Below, piece by piece: positions 51,442 through 62,747 of a stretch of DNA of 64,000 nucleotides. A model generated the notes under the pieces. The model made no database searches, was not told the DNA's origin, and worked only from the letters and a program-made list of their open reading frames with translations. The stretch spans positions 5,146,001 through 5,210,000 of the forward strand of contig AP026539.1 of the NCBI GenBank assembly GCA_026075535.2, given 5' to 3'. The position numbers and the translations under genes are program-made. The DNA comes from Tricholoma matsutake (Eukaryota; Basidiomycota; Agaricomycetes; Agaricales; Tricholomataceae). The stretch's first letter is position 1; every line of letters starts with the position of its first letter.

Positions 51442-54400
51442 ATGCCCTCACTGCCTGTCCATAACCGCTTTGAAGTCTTGTCAGTTGAATCCCTGGAGAA
51501 TGAATCCATTTCTGTGACTGCTCCCCTCTCTGACCCTTCGAAGTTGGCTAAAGATGTACCTGCTCTCCCCATCTCTCCTTCTACTCCATGTCCCAAAATT
51601 AAATCATGGGAGTGTAAACTACCATGCAAGTATATTGTGGCATCCACTCCCTCTGCACATTCCTTAAACCTAGCCATTGAACTGCAGATGACTGACACTA
51701 GACAGATACTCGGTGTCTCTGCACTCCTGGACTCTGGTGCAACTGGTCTCTTCATCGATTCCCATCTGGTACAACAACATTGCCTAAATACTCGCTCACT
51801 CTCACATCTGATACCTGTATATAACATGGATGGATCCCCAAATGAAGGTGGTGCCATCTGAGAGGTTGCAGACCTGGTTCTCTGTTACAAAGATCATAGT
51901 GAGCATGCCCTTTTTGCTGTCACTCAATTAGGAAAGCAAAAGGTGATTTTGGGATATCCATGGCTTCGAGACCATAACCCAGAGGTCGACTGGCATACAG
52001 GGGAGGTTACCATGAGCTGATGTCCATCCCACTGTCAGATGTGTTTCACAGAAGCCAGGCAAGAACATCGTGGACAGAAGGCAGCAATACGACATACTCA
52101 GAAGTGTCGTGCTGGACCCCTGCCTATACCTGAAGTGGAATTGGAAGGGGTTCCTGATCTAATGCCAGACTCGGATGATGATGATGATGAGGACCCAGAG
52201 GAAGTGGAGGAGGGTGATCAGATCTTCTACACTGTGATTCGCTCATTGCATGAGGTGTGTGCCACATCAAACATATCCCAATGCCTTGCCAAGGCCTTCC
52301 ACAAAAACAACACTGCTAAATCCTCTACTAACTCCTTACTCCCTCATCTCCATGAGTTTGAAGATGTGTTCTCCAAGGAGTCATTTGACTCTCTTCCTGC
52401 GTGCAAGCCATGGGATCACGCAATCGAACTCACCCCCGGCGCAACCCCTTCATCCTGCAAGGTCTATCCTCTCTCTCCGGAAGAACAACGGCAGCTTGAC
52501 CAGTTCATCGATGAGCACCTGGCCTCTGGACGTATTTGACCATCAAAGTCACCCATGGCCTCTCCCTTTTTCTTTGTCAAGAAGAAGGATGGCTCACTTC
52601 GACCAGTTCAAGACTACAGAAGGCTCAACAACATCATGGTCAAAAATTGCTACCCACTACCCCTCATCGATGAACTCGTAAACCAGCTCCATGGAGCCTG
52701 ATACTTCACCAAGCTCAATGTCCGTTGGGGCTATAATAATGTGAGGATAAAGGAGGGAGATGAGTGGAAGGCAGCCTTTCATACCAACCGTGGTCTTTTT
52801 GAACCACTTGTCATGTTCTTTGGCCTTACTAATAGCCCTGCCACCTTTCAGACCATGATGAACAACATCTTCCATGACCTCATCCTCGAAGGCGTTGTCT
52901 GCATCTATCTCAACGACATCCTCATCTTCACTCGCACAGTTGAAGAGCACCGTCGCATCACGTGCCTCATCCTAGAGCAACTTCGACAGTACAAACTCTA
53001 CCTTCGTCAGGACAAATGCAAGTTCGAAAGGACCAAGATCGAGTACCTCGGCCTGATTATCTCAGAGGGTCAAGTGGAGATGGATCCTATCAAGGTAAAT
53101 GGGGTCACAGCTTGGCTGACACCCACGAACAAGAAGGAGGTGCAGTCTTTCCTGGGCTTCATCAATTTCTATCGGCGTTTTATCAAGGATTTCTCACATC
53201 ATGCACGACCACTGTTCGACTTGACAGGAAAGGAGGCATGGAGGTGGGATAATGCACAACAGGAGGCATTTGAAAAGCTTAAGGAGATGGTCACTTCCGC
53301 TCTTTGCTGACGATTCGCGTCCTTTTTGTGTAGAAGCCGACAGTTCTGACTTTGCAACGGGTGCCGTGTTGTCTCAGCAGTCTCCGGAGGACCAGAAGTG
53401 GCATCCTGTTGCGTTCTACTCCAAAAGCCTTAGTGCTGTAGAGTGAAACTACGAGATCCATGACAATGAGATGTTGGCGATAATGTGTGCGCTTGAGGAG
53501 TGGCGACACTTCCTTGAGGGTGCCCAACACAAGGTGGAAATTTGGACAGATCACAAGAATCTCGAGTACTTCATGACGGCCAAGAAATTGAACTGTCGTC
53601 AAGCTTGTTGGTCCCTGTATCTATCTAGATTCGACTTCTCCCTGCACCACCATCCGGGTCGCAGCATGGGGAAGACCAATGCCCTATCCCGACGTGCAGA
53701 CCATGGGGATGGCAGTGGTGACAACCAAAACATTGTGCTGTTGCAGCCAGACCTGTTCACCATTCGGGCACTGGAAGGCATCGCACCCCAGGGTGAGGAG
53801 CAGGACATCCTATGTGACATTTGTCACGCAAACCGTAGCAGTTTACATGAGGATGTTGTCGCCCGAGCTGTTAAAGAACTGAGGAAGGGATCGACCCTTT
53901 CCTTATGTGCGGCAGAGTGGGCTGAAAAGGAGGACTTGTTGTATTTCAGGGATCACATCTATGTTCCCAATGACCCAGACCTTCGCCGGCGCATCATATC
54001 CAAACACCATGACTCACAGATTGCTGGCCACCCCAGATGCTGGAAGACCTTGGAGCTCACCTCACGGAACTATTGGTGGCCACAAATGTCACGGCTCATT
54101 GGTCAGTATTGTCACACTTGTGACCTTTGCTTATGCACCAAGGTTCCTCGTCGCAAGCCTATTGGTGAGCTACACCCTCTTCCTGTTCCAGAGAGTCGTT
54201 GGGATGTCATCAGCATCGACTTTGTGGTGGAATTGCCAGAGTCAAACGGGTTTGATGCGGTGATGTGCACAGTTGACTCAGTGGGAAAACACGCTCACTT
54301 CATTCCCACTCACACCACTGTCAGTGCCCTAGGTGCCGCTCGACTCTACCTCCACCATGTGTGGAAATTACATGGACTTCCTGGTGCCTTCCTCTTGGAT

Positions 54401-55297
54401 TGTGGCCCTCAGTTCATGGCAGAGTTCACTCGTGAGCTGTACTGACTCCTTGGGATCAAACTCCTCGCTTCAACTGCTTATCACCCACAAACTGATGGCC
54501 AGACGGAGCGAGTCAACCAGGAACTGGAGCAGTACATCTGCCTCTTTGTCAATGAATGCCAGGACGATTGGGATGATCTCCTTCCTTTGGCCGAGTTCGG
54601 ATACAACAACCATGTCCATGCTTCCACTCAACAGACCCCTTTCCTCTTAGACACTGGATGACATCCACGCATGGGATTTGAACCTCGCCAAACTCCCTCA
54701 CACATCGAGACGGTGAATGAGTTCACAGAACGCATGAGGGATAGCTTGGAGGAGGCAAGGGCAGCCTTAGCAAAGGCAAAGGACGACATGGCGCGATTTT
54801 ACAACCAATGCCACTCCCCAACCCCTCAGTACAAGGTTGGTGATCGAGTTTATCTTGACTCCAGTGACATCTCCACTACACGTCCATCCAAGAAACTTGC
54901 TCATCGCTTCTTGGGACCTTTCCCCATTGTCAAGTGCATTGGAACGCATGCCTATTGTCTACACCTCCCAGCCTCCATGGCCAGACTCCATCCTGTCTTC
55001 CATGTCATCAAATTGCTTCCAGCTCCCCCAGATCCGTTCCCGGGATGCCATTCACACCCACCACCACCACCTACAGTGATCGAGGGAGAACCCCAATACA
55101 AAGTCGAGTCAATCTTGGACAGCTGTTTGTGTCGAGGAAAACTCCAGTATTTGGTACATTGGAAGGGTTATGGGTATGAGGAGAACTCATGGGTCAAAGA
55201 GTCTGACGTAAATGCCCCTCGGTTAATCAAGGAATTCCACCGACGGCACACTGCTGCACCGCATTGCATTCAAGTCACGGACTTTGGTTGTATGTGA
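51442..55297 (+). pseudogene. Gypsy B Pol (protease, RT, RNase H, integrase, chromodomain), broken
   Basis: Order of domains: SHNRF-like leader; protease LLDSGATGLFID (about 51727-51762); reverse transcriptase from [20 protein letters not shown] through RGLFEPLVMFFGLTNSPATF and a catalytic box reading YLNDILIF in place of YLDDILIF; RNase H ([27 protein letters not shown]); integrase zinc and core (HHDSQIAGHPRCWKTLEL, DVISIDFVVELP, FLLDCGPQFMAEF, YHPQTDGQTERVNQELEQY); and a C-terminal chromodomain-like LVHWKGYGYEENSWVKESD. TGA interrupts at 51859, 52018, 52537, 52699, 53444, 54443 and 54659, mostly where relatives have arginine, and a frameshift lies near 53300. Both the aspartate loss in the RT box and the stops make it dead. 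Confidence 0.9.
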
Positions 55298-55338
55298 TTT
55301 TGAATGCATCGGGGTGATGCATCTTAGACAGGGGGTGA

Positions 55339-55704
55339 TGTAAGGGGACTAGGGGGGTGCCCTGTGTGTTTTTCGTATTTTTTATGTTCGTCCTATATTT
55401 TTCCCCACCTCATTTCCTTCTATTCTTCATTTTCTATGATTTTTCTGGATTTTATTACTAATTTTCCCTTGCTATCATGTTTGTACATGTTGACACTTTT
55501 ATATTTAGAGGCGGAGTACCCCTTCCGACACATACCCCTTGGTATGATGTCATTTGGCGGCCTTGATCCGCCTATCTCCGCCTTTTTCTATTTTTAGGTT
55601 ATATTTGATTTTTGTTGTCTTCACATATACTGGGCATCAGCAAGGGGATCCTTAGAGTTTTCTCTTTGGATTTCCCTTTGCTAGAGGCTTAGGTTGCCCT
55701 TATA
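55339..55704 (+). repeat. 3' LTR of Gypsy B
   Basis: Direct repeat of 49786-50151. The purine-rich GACAGGGGGTGA just before it is the likely polypurine tract. Confidence 0.9.
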
Positions 55705-58600
55705 GTTGTGGGGGTGGGCCATTCGGTGACTCCCGCTACCTTGATGGGATCCATACAAATTTCACCCTTGGATATGATGAGTCTGAGGTACTCGATCATT
55801 GTTTGCTTGAACTCACACTTGTCATGTTGCAGAAACAACTTGTGTGCACAAAGGCGCTCCAGGACAAGGTGCGTAATGCCCTGATGTTCGTCGATCAATT
55901 TTGTAAAGATGAGGATGTCATCCAGGTAGACACAGACCACTCCTTCCATAATGAGATCCTGAAAAATGTCATTCATCATCATTTGGAATGTGGAAGGGGA
56001 GTTTGTGAGTCCAAAAAACATCACCAAGGGTTTGAAAAGCCCATGATTCATGCGAAAAGCAGCTTTCCATTCATTGCCCCTTTTCATGTGCACATTGTTG
56101 TACCCCCATCGCACATCGAGTTTTGTAAAGTATTTCGCACCTCGTAGTTGATTTACCAGTTCTGAAATCAGTGGTAGCGGATATCAGTTTTTGATCATGA
56201 GGGCATTGAGAGTGCAATAATCTTGTACAAGCCAGAGGGATCCATCCTTCTTCTTGATAATGAAGACAGGGGATGCCATCAGCGACTTTGAGGGGCAAAT
56301 GTGGCCAGTGGCTAGGTTCTCCTGGATGAATTTGTCCATCTTGGCCTGTTTGTTGGGTGCGAGGGGGTAGACCTTGCAGCTAGCGGCTTTCGCACCAGGG
56401 ATGAGTTTGATCACATGATCCCATACCTTTCGATCAGGCAAGTGGTCAAACAAAGACTTTGCGAATAGGTCCTCGAGCTCGTAGAAGTGCACAGGGATGG
56501 ATTCGTGAAAGGACTTTGGTTGTGCATTCTTATGGAAGGCCTCTGCTAGCCGTTGTGAAATGTTGGATGTGGCATGAATGAATTCCGCTTCGCAGGGAAT
56601 GGTAGTGACAAAAATGTGATCTCCCTCTTTGACCAAGTTTTTGCTCGAAAGGGGTGGTTTGTCATGGTCTTCATCATCATTATCATCATTTACCAGTTGC
56701 GGAAGGTCTGGGATGTCCTCCATCTCAATGTCAGGGGTAGGCATGGGACCTGCATGACAGGTACGAATGCTAGTGATTTCCCGAAAAGCACTTTTGCGCT
56801 CTTCGTTCATCTTGTTCTGACAGGTGCAGCAGTGATTTGGGCATCAACTCATTTTGACCTCATTAGTCTGCCAGTCCACCTCAGGATTATGCTCATGGAG
56901 CCAGGTGAGGCCAAGAATAACATCTCACTTGCCGATGCCAGTCACCACGAACGTTGCATGTTCAGAGTGGTCACAAAATCATAGTAGGACCTCTACAACT
57001 TCTGAGATATTGCCTGCTTCGTTCGCTGAGCCATCGACATTGAACACAGGGATGGGTCAGCTGAGCACTTTTGTTGCAAGGTGATTTCATGCAACAAAAT
57101 TGGAACTGACAAAAAGGCCAGTGACACCACAATCAAGTAGCACCTTGGTTGTGTGCACAGCGCTGGTATCGGTGGTTTGCAGCAATACTTCAAGCTCAAA
57201 TGAGTGGCAGCTCGGGGTCGCCACTATGACATAGTGGTTGGGGAGTCATTTCTCCCATTTAGGGCACTTATGAAAACGTGAATGAGGATAGGGAGGGGTT
57301 AGTATGGCTTGCACATCATTCACAGAGAGATCGGTTGATGAAATAGAATTTGATTTGTACCCTTCATCTACTGACAACACTGTGAAAAAATTTTTCACAG
57401 ACAATGCTGGCGTACTGCTCACTTGTTGTCGCTGCAAAAATCCTCCTTTACTTCTAAAATGGGCTCCTCATTCCTCTCGCTTGTGCTGTTCACATCCAGT
57501 GCTGCGAATTCCTCCTGTGCAAAATCCTGTCACTCTTCACTATCCATGTACCAAATGTCAAACTGTCTTGGGCATTCAGGTCATGTATGACCCGGTTCTC
57601 CGCAATGAAAGCAGATGAGTGCAGATCCATCCTTTGGTTTACTGGGTGCAGAGACACTTTGCACTGAAGGTGTGTATCACAATGGGGCAGTTGTGTGTGA
57701 AATCGGGGGGAGGGGCCACGCCATGGTGGGAATGAGCTTGCGGAACATGTTCCCTGGCTGCGAGCTGGTTTCAGATTGTGAGACCATTCACAAAGACATG
57801 CAAAAGCCTCATTAGCAATGCAATTTTTGTCATAGATGATAGCGGCATTGTACCACTGCTTTGGGGTGTTATCTGAAGGTTGTCCAGTGGTGAGACAGGC
57901 AACATGGTCTTGGATCTTCATGTTTAGACCTTGTTGGAATTTGAGGATGATATGTGAGCGCTCAAAGTACTGCACTCACTCTACCAGTTCACGAAAGTTG
58001 TCGATGTACTTGTCAATGGTTTGTGTACCTTGGAAGTACTTCACAGTCTCAAGCTTGGTCCACAAAGATTGGATCTCATTCTTCAGACAGAACTTGTTTG
58101 CGAATTCATCTGCAAAATCAGAATAGGAGGTGTAGGGGAGTCTTTTGCTTAGTTGGTAGTTGTGCATGAGACGATCCACAAACTATGCGGCTCGTCCACC
58201 CTTCATGAATGAGAGGGCCCACATAACCTGTGCATGCTCATCTGCAAATTGATGAGGAGCAAGGGCAAAATAGAGTGCGCACAAATTCAGGAATGCTCAT
58301 CCTTGTGAACAATCACCTGAAAAGTCTGCAGGGTTTGCAGGCTTGGGGCGGTAATCTCATGACAATGTTTCGCAATGGATTTCGTGAACTACTGGGCCAG
58401 GAGACCCTAGGTCTGTGGGGTTGGAGATGCTTGGAAGCACCTGTGGCTCTTTGCGGTCTGCCTCTCATTGTGCAAATACCACCATAGTCTGTACAAGGTC
58501 TGCAATGCTCACTTTGATGCGCTGGAGGCAGTCCTCATTGTCTGTCTCCATGGGAAGGTTGGTAGTTGTGTAAAGGGGCGGAAGAGTTGAGTGGAGGGAT
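55705..58600 (-). pseudogene. Gypsy A gag and partial pol, truncated and broken by TGA
   Basis: Minus strand, same family as B. Gag: SYSDFADEFANKFCLKNEIQ, ILKFQQGLNMKIQDHVACLT and a knuckle region FHCGEPGHT followed by TGA at 57581 and PECP. Pol: FFTVLSVDEG leader, protease-like LLDCGVTGLFV with cysteine where serine or threonine is usual, then RT (KDGSLWLVQDYCTLNALM; WGYNNVHMKRGNEWKAAF; YLDDILIF) ending at TEWPTPTT at 55705. TGA at 56844, 56979, 57057 and 57246 stands where relatives read MTRCP, LRYxDHSE, LSRPIPV and WERRLP. RNase H and integrase are missing on the left, replaced by element B. Confidence 0.85.
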
Positions 58601-58707
58601 GATAGCGAAGCTCTCTGAAGTCATGAAAATGTGTGAAATTTTTGTAAACTGAGTTACTGGCTGTGGTAACCTACTACCTTCAGTCCACTAAAGAGAGAGT
58701 TTTCTTC

Positions 58708-59304
58708 TGTAAGGGCAACCTTACAATCAGAGTCCTAAGAACTTGATACTTGCAAGGGAAAACCAAAGATTAGATTCAATGACTATTGAACAAGGAAAAG
58801 ACCCATACCTTGCAAGGGAAAACCAAAGAGAAAACTCTAAGGAGTCCGGTGCAAGGCCGAAGTATATATATGGAAGGCATGCAATGTTCTAAAATACTTG
58901 GAGCCCCTTCCATCCTAGCACTAATTCAAATCCAGGGTCATGTTCCCATTTGGGGAGACAGCCATCAATCAGTGATAGTGTCTGCATCAGGCATGCTTGG
59001 TAAGTGCTGTTCGCATCGGGCCATGATTGGTAATGGGTGTGCAAAGACATCCTTGATCATTTCTGCAGATGCAACGATTGCGCAACTGGTTTGCGCAAAG
59101 GTGCAAACTGCAACAATGGTTTGCACAGGGGTATTGACTGCAAGAATGATGAGAGTACAATAGGGGCTGATGGATCAACATATCGGAATGTTTGTAGATG
59201 GTTGGCGCAAAAGGCGCTTTGTTGCACAAACATTTGCATGTTTGCGGAAATGTTCGCAAATGTGTGCCAACCATTGTAGGGGCTCATAAGGTGTTCCCCT
59301 TACA
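58708..59304 (-). repeat. LTR of Gypsy A, right side (5' in the minus orientation)
   Basis: 597 bp, from TGTAAGGGC to CCCTTACA, with ACCAG next to it. It contains a TATATATATGG box near 58862-58872. The inner flank reads AGAAAACTCTCTCTT on the minus strand, close to AGAAAACTCTCCCCT next to the LTR of B, so the two elements share a primer region. Confidence 0.85.
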
Positions 59305-59309
59305 ACCAG

Positions 59310-60616
59310 TGCCAAAGAGCAATTGCCTTTTGGTTATAATTGATTTTGTATCCAATTGTGCACCTGTCAAGCCATGAACAATAAAAGGACACTCTCCTGC
59401 CTCAACACCATCATCAGCTCCATTATCAAATGTGCTTGTACCCTCAGGAACCTTGATGGAGACCTCATGACTATATTCTACAGATACAGGAGGAGAATCC
59501 TCTGGTTATCTATTTAGATTTTCATATGAGATGTCCAAGTCCTTGTAATCTACATGGTTCAGTTTTAGCCATTCAAGTGCATTTGCTATATAGTTTCTTC
59601 TGACTAGAAGTGGTATGCATGACAGGTCCTGTTCAGTGGGTTTTGAAGGTCCTGTGAATAGAATGGCAAGGACATCATCCATTTCTTCCACTGCAGGAGG
59701 CAGAGTATGGTATACCTTTTGGAGAGGAGATTCAAATGTGATTACATGAGCAACCATTTTTCTGAGACCACTAGAGGCTACCTTGACAAAACAACAGTTG
59801 TGACAAATGTGTGCAATGAGAAGTCTTTCCATGAAGTTTAAATCAGACAGCACTTTGGGAGCCTTACCAATCCAAAGGTTGTTACCTAAAGCAAGGTGTG
59901 GCACTTTCCCTTTTCTTATGCTCTTGTGGCAATTATCACACACTTTGTCACACTGATAGTCAAGGACTGGACCTTTGAACTCAGAAATTACTTGAGAAGC
60001 AGTTTTGCGTTCAGTTTGAGTTACACCTGGAGCTTCCAAGACTCCAAGCATTGTCTTTATGGCTTTGAGGCAACTCAGCTGAGAAATGGGCACCAACTCG
60101 CCACATACAGCACATCCAGATTCTTCAAGAGATGATGGTTTTGAATCTTTGCACCAATCTCTAACTATTGTCTCCTTCAGGGCCTCTATTAATGGAGGAG
60201 GAGGAAAGGGAACAGATGGGTCAAGTTGGACATTGTCCACATTAGAATTTGGCTGCATGAATTTCTTTTTTTTACAGTTTATAGCCTTTTTAACATTCCA
60301 TTCATTCTTCTTCTCTTTTGAGAGGTTTGCAAATGTCTTACTAGAAGAAATGTTTTTTTTCAGGAGGAGACATCTGTGCTTCTAAAACAGAAGTGTAATG
60401 ATTGCAATTGACACAGTCATGACCTTCAAAGACCTGTACAAGTTGATCCTTAGTAAGATGCCAGTGAGAGCTAAGAGGGATTTTATGTATTCGTGCAATT
60501 TTTTGGACCATCTGCTTAGAAAGATGCAGAACAATATCAGTAAGGGACAAGTCTGCATACACAAATCCATGCTCAACAGGATATGCCAGGCAACCTATTT
60601 CATCTGCATGGTCCAC
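59310..60616 (-). pseudogene. Helitron protein, N-terminal third (DUF6570-like)
   Basis: Minus strand. An upstream block at 60616-60341 reads VEHGFVYADLSLTDIVLHLS and CVNCNHYTS, then the main block at 60258-59506 has CAVCGELVPISQL, the cysteine pair CDKVCDNCHKSIRKGKVPHL, LALGNNLWIGKAPKVLSDL, TGPSKPTEQDLSCIPLLVRR and ALEWLKLNHVDYKDLDIS. I recall this pattern from DUF6570 at the start of fungal Helitron proteins. Downstream, 59500-59310 continues CPFIVHGLTGAQLDTKSI up to the ACCAG flank. Past the 13.4-kb insertion the protein resumes at 45909. Small introns are likely in 60260-60340. CpG is scarce. Confidence 0.75.
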
Positions 60617-60983
60617 ATATCAAAACACATGAACTGTAGACAATTGTTCATTACCTTTTTTAATAAACAAGGTGATGGATGCATGTGAAAATAAATATGG
60701 CCTCCCTCCACCCATGGGAGTTGAAGCATGATCACAAGTAGGCAACCCAGATGGAAAACCTGATGGAGGACCATCAGAACTGCATGGCATACATGGGTAA
60801 TGAAATGAAAATGAGCTAAAATAAAGTGCAGAGGGAAACAATCCAGTCAGATTTTTTGTCAATGCTAGAACAGTTGTTCCATAAACAAGAGAATGCATAC
60901 CATGGTGAGTGGAAAAATGCTGTTGAGGAGCATGTGGTGACATAGCAGTCCATGATGGTCACAAGGAATAAATTATGACCATG

Positions 60984-61666
60984 TGTTAAGAACTGATCCA
61001 AAAGGGCTCGTTGGAATCCAGTCGGACCCGGCAGGTGTTTGAGAGCGGAAGATTGTCAGGTCGTAGCAGATTATGCAGATGGGTAATGAAAAGGACTTGG
61101 CTTCAGCTTGTAAGAAGCTGCACCCTTCACCTTGTCTGGTGTCCTAATTTCAAGTAGAGGTTTTAGAGATAGGAGCGGGAGAGTGCAGGTAAATGCGGGA
61201 AGGAGTACGGAGGGACTTAGGTTAAGTTCAGATGAGACTAGAACTTCAGAGGGGAACTAGAGGTTGAGTCGAATGGAGTTCAGACTCTTAGAGGTCAGGA
61301 ATTGGAGTAGAAGGAGGTTTTAGATTGACAGGGTAATGTCGAGTCTATGTCAATATATGAACTGAGGAATACAAAGCAAAACTAACTAAGCTTAAATACT
61401 AGAGTCTGGAACAAGAGCAGAATGGAAACAGAAACTGCAGCAGTGTCTCAACTGCATAGATAAATTGCCTAGCGGAGGCCGCACAGGAATCCATAGTCGA
61501 ATTTGCAAAACTAGATGGCAGCCATGGTTTCTGTACATGGCGGCCTGGTGCACAGCAGTGTGGGCAGTGCAAGGGGCCAGAACAAAGGTGGTAGGAGTTG
61601 AGTTAGGAAAAGCGGAAAAGATCAGAAGGTTGCAGGTTCCGAGCGGGCAAGGAACAGATCGTGACA
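60984..61666 (-). mobile_element. solo LTR, 683 bp, with 5-bp duplication CCATG
   Basis: Ends TGTTAAGAACTGATCC and GGAACAGATCGTGACA form an imperfect inverted pair (12 of 16). CCATG flanks both sides (60979-60983, 61667-61671). Read on the minus strand it begins TGTCACGATCTG, a start I associate with agaricomycete Gypsy LTRs. It is CpG-rich compared with its surroundings, so it is a fairly young insertion. No internal domain remains. Confidence 0.85.
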
Positions 61667-61671
61667 CCATG

Positions 61672-62340
61672 TAATCATGTCAGTAACATTGATTTTGTAA
61701 GAAACCTAGGGCCACACGGTAACAGCTCACTGGAACATGACCCAAAGGAAGAACATACATCCAAAGCAATAAGCAGAAAGGTAAAATTCTAACAACCTTG
61801 CTGAAATATGTACTAAAAATGTTGCAATGCAATGCAGAACAAAGAGCAATATCCAATAGATCAAACTGGAAATCACATCACACACGATCAGTGAGACACT
61901 GTCTGTTCATGCCAAAACATATGGAAGTTTTTGTTTGAAGACAGAATGGTGAATTTCATGAGACCACACATGCAGCTCAAGAGGTTTGATAGTCAAGGTA
62001 GAACATTCTACCAGAAGAAGAGGACAGACAAATCCAAATGTGCAAGGATTGTCATACAATGGATGACATTGAATAGTGCAAGGTAATATATGCTGGTCAA
62101 AAAAGCATTACATAGCACAATAAGTCGAGGAGCAATACAAACCAGCTTACAGTGGCAGTATACAGACCCTGTAGGAGGATAACATTGAGGCAACAGAATG
62201 CAAGTGCAAGGACATGGATAAGTTGCATGACTTGGAGCTTGTGAAGGTGAGAAGCAAGATGTGATGCATGGAAACAAGATCAGCATGTTGATCATCAAAC
62301 AATAACACATGATCAAATGTGTTGCATCTGAGTCACACAC
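61672..62340. other. no gene recognised
   Basis: Sequence between the solo LTR and the SINE. No conserved coding pattern on either strand. Confidence 0.4.
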
Positions 62341-62704
62341 ATCTAGGCATGTTAGGGGCACGATGGTGTAGTGGCAACCATCATACTCAGCCAAGGCCCT
62401 GTGACCAACTGACAATAGGCAGGAGGTCTCAAGTTCAAATACCACCCCTGTTCAGCCACTGGGGGGTTTTAGTGGCTATTATCCAATGTGATGAGTCCCA
62501 CACTACTGTAATCATACAGATACAGTGTGCATCAAATGCATTTCCTCCCTGGTAACCCTACTCTGAGGTTCAAATTCCTTGGAACCCCTAAGCAGGCAGT
62601 GAGAGCAGTAACATTGCCATCCCCATATTAAGCAGGATGGTCTTCCAGAAATGGAATTCTAGTGTCTAAAAGCCTCCCACAAATTGTGGGGAAAATACTG
62701 GCAC

Positions 62705-62738
<34 letters not shown>

Positions 62739-62747
62739 AGGCATGTT
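62341..62747 (+). mobile_element. tRNA-derived SINE (62354-62734) with poly(A) tail and 13-bp duplication
   Basis: The head has an A-box-like TGGTGTAGTGGC (about 62364-62375) and a B-box-like CAAGTTCAAATACC (about 62430-62443), as in RNA polymerase III promoters of tRNA genes. A tRNA-unrelated body of about 250 bp and a run of 30 A (62706-62735) follow. ATCTAGGCATGTT flanks both sides (62341-62353, 62735-62747), as expected for LINE-machinery retrotransposition. It has no protein coding and depends on a LINE reverse transcriptase elsewhere. Confidence 0.9.

Larger units (their letters stand above)
49786..55704 (+). mobile_element. Gypsy B retrotransposon, both LTRs, no target duplication
   Basis: LTR, gag, pol and LTR in order on the plus strand. 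The bases outside the LTRs do not match (CAGCA on the left, GTTGT on the right), and the two flanks belong to different Gypsy elements of opposite orientation. This is expected if recombination between two B copies removed what lay between. Confidence 0.85.
45910..59309. mobile_element. 13.4-kb composite Gypsy insertion (45915-59304) with 5-bp duplication ACCAG, splitting the Helitron
   Basis: Outer ends TGTAAGGG (45915) and CCCTTACA (59304) are flanked by ACCAG on both sides (45910-45914, 59305-59309). The Helitron reading frame runs up to each flank: ...CPFIVHGLTGAQLDTKSI on the right and LPLHWSNRGKALAIG on the left. Inside are parts of three Gypsy elements: A (minus; LTR pieces at both ends, gag and part of pol at 55705-58500), C (plus; 46223-49785) and B (plus; 49786-55704, both LTRs). 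C stops just before its reverse transcriptase, A stops inside its own, and B lies exactly between with no target duplication. Confidence 0.85.

Noticed and set aside
49786..55704. Gypsy B as a simple insertion into element C
   Set aside because: The sequences outside its LTRs do not match and belong to two different elements of opposite orientation, so a simple insertion cannot explain the junctions.
5498..59304. Reassignment of TGA to arginine as the reason for TGA-only interruptions
   Set aside because: The intact host-type gene (stop at 20841), the small gene at 32525 and the four-exon gene at 29017 all end naturally at TGA, and the intact Copia frame has no internal TGA. Deamination of CpG is simpler.
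62706..62735. Poly(A) run as an assembly artefact or microsatellite
   Set aside because: It lies exactly at the 3' end of a unit with Pol III boxes and is followed by the second copy of a 13-bp duplication, so it is a SINE tail.
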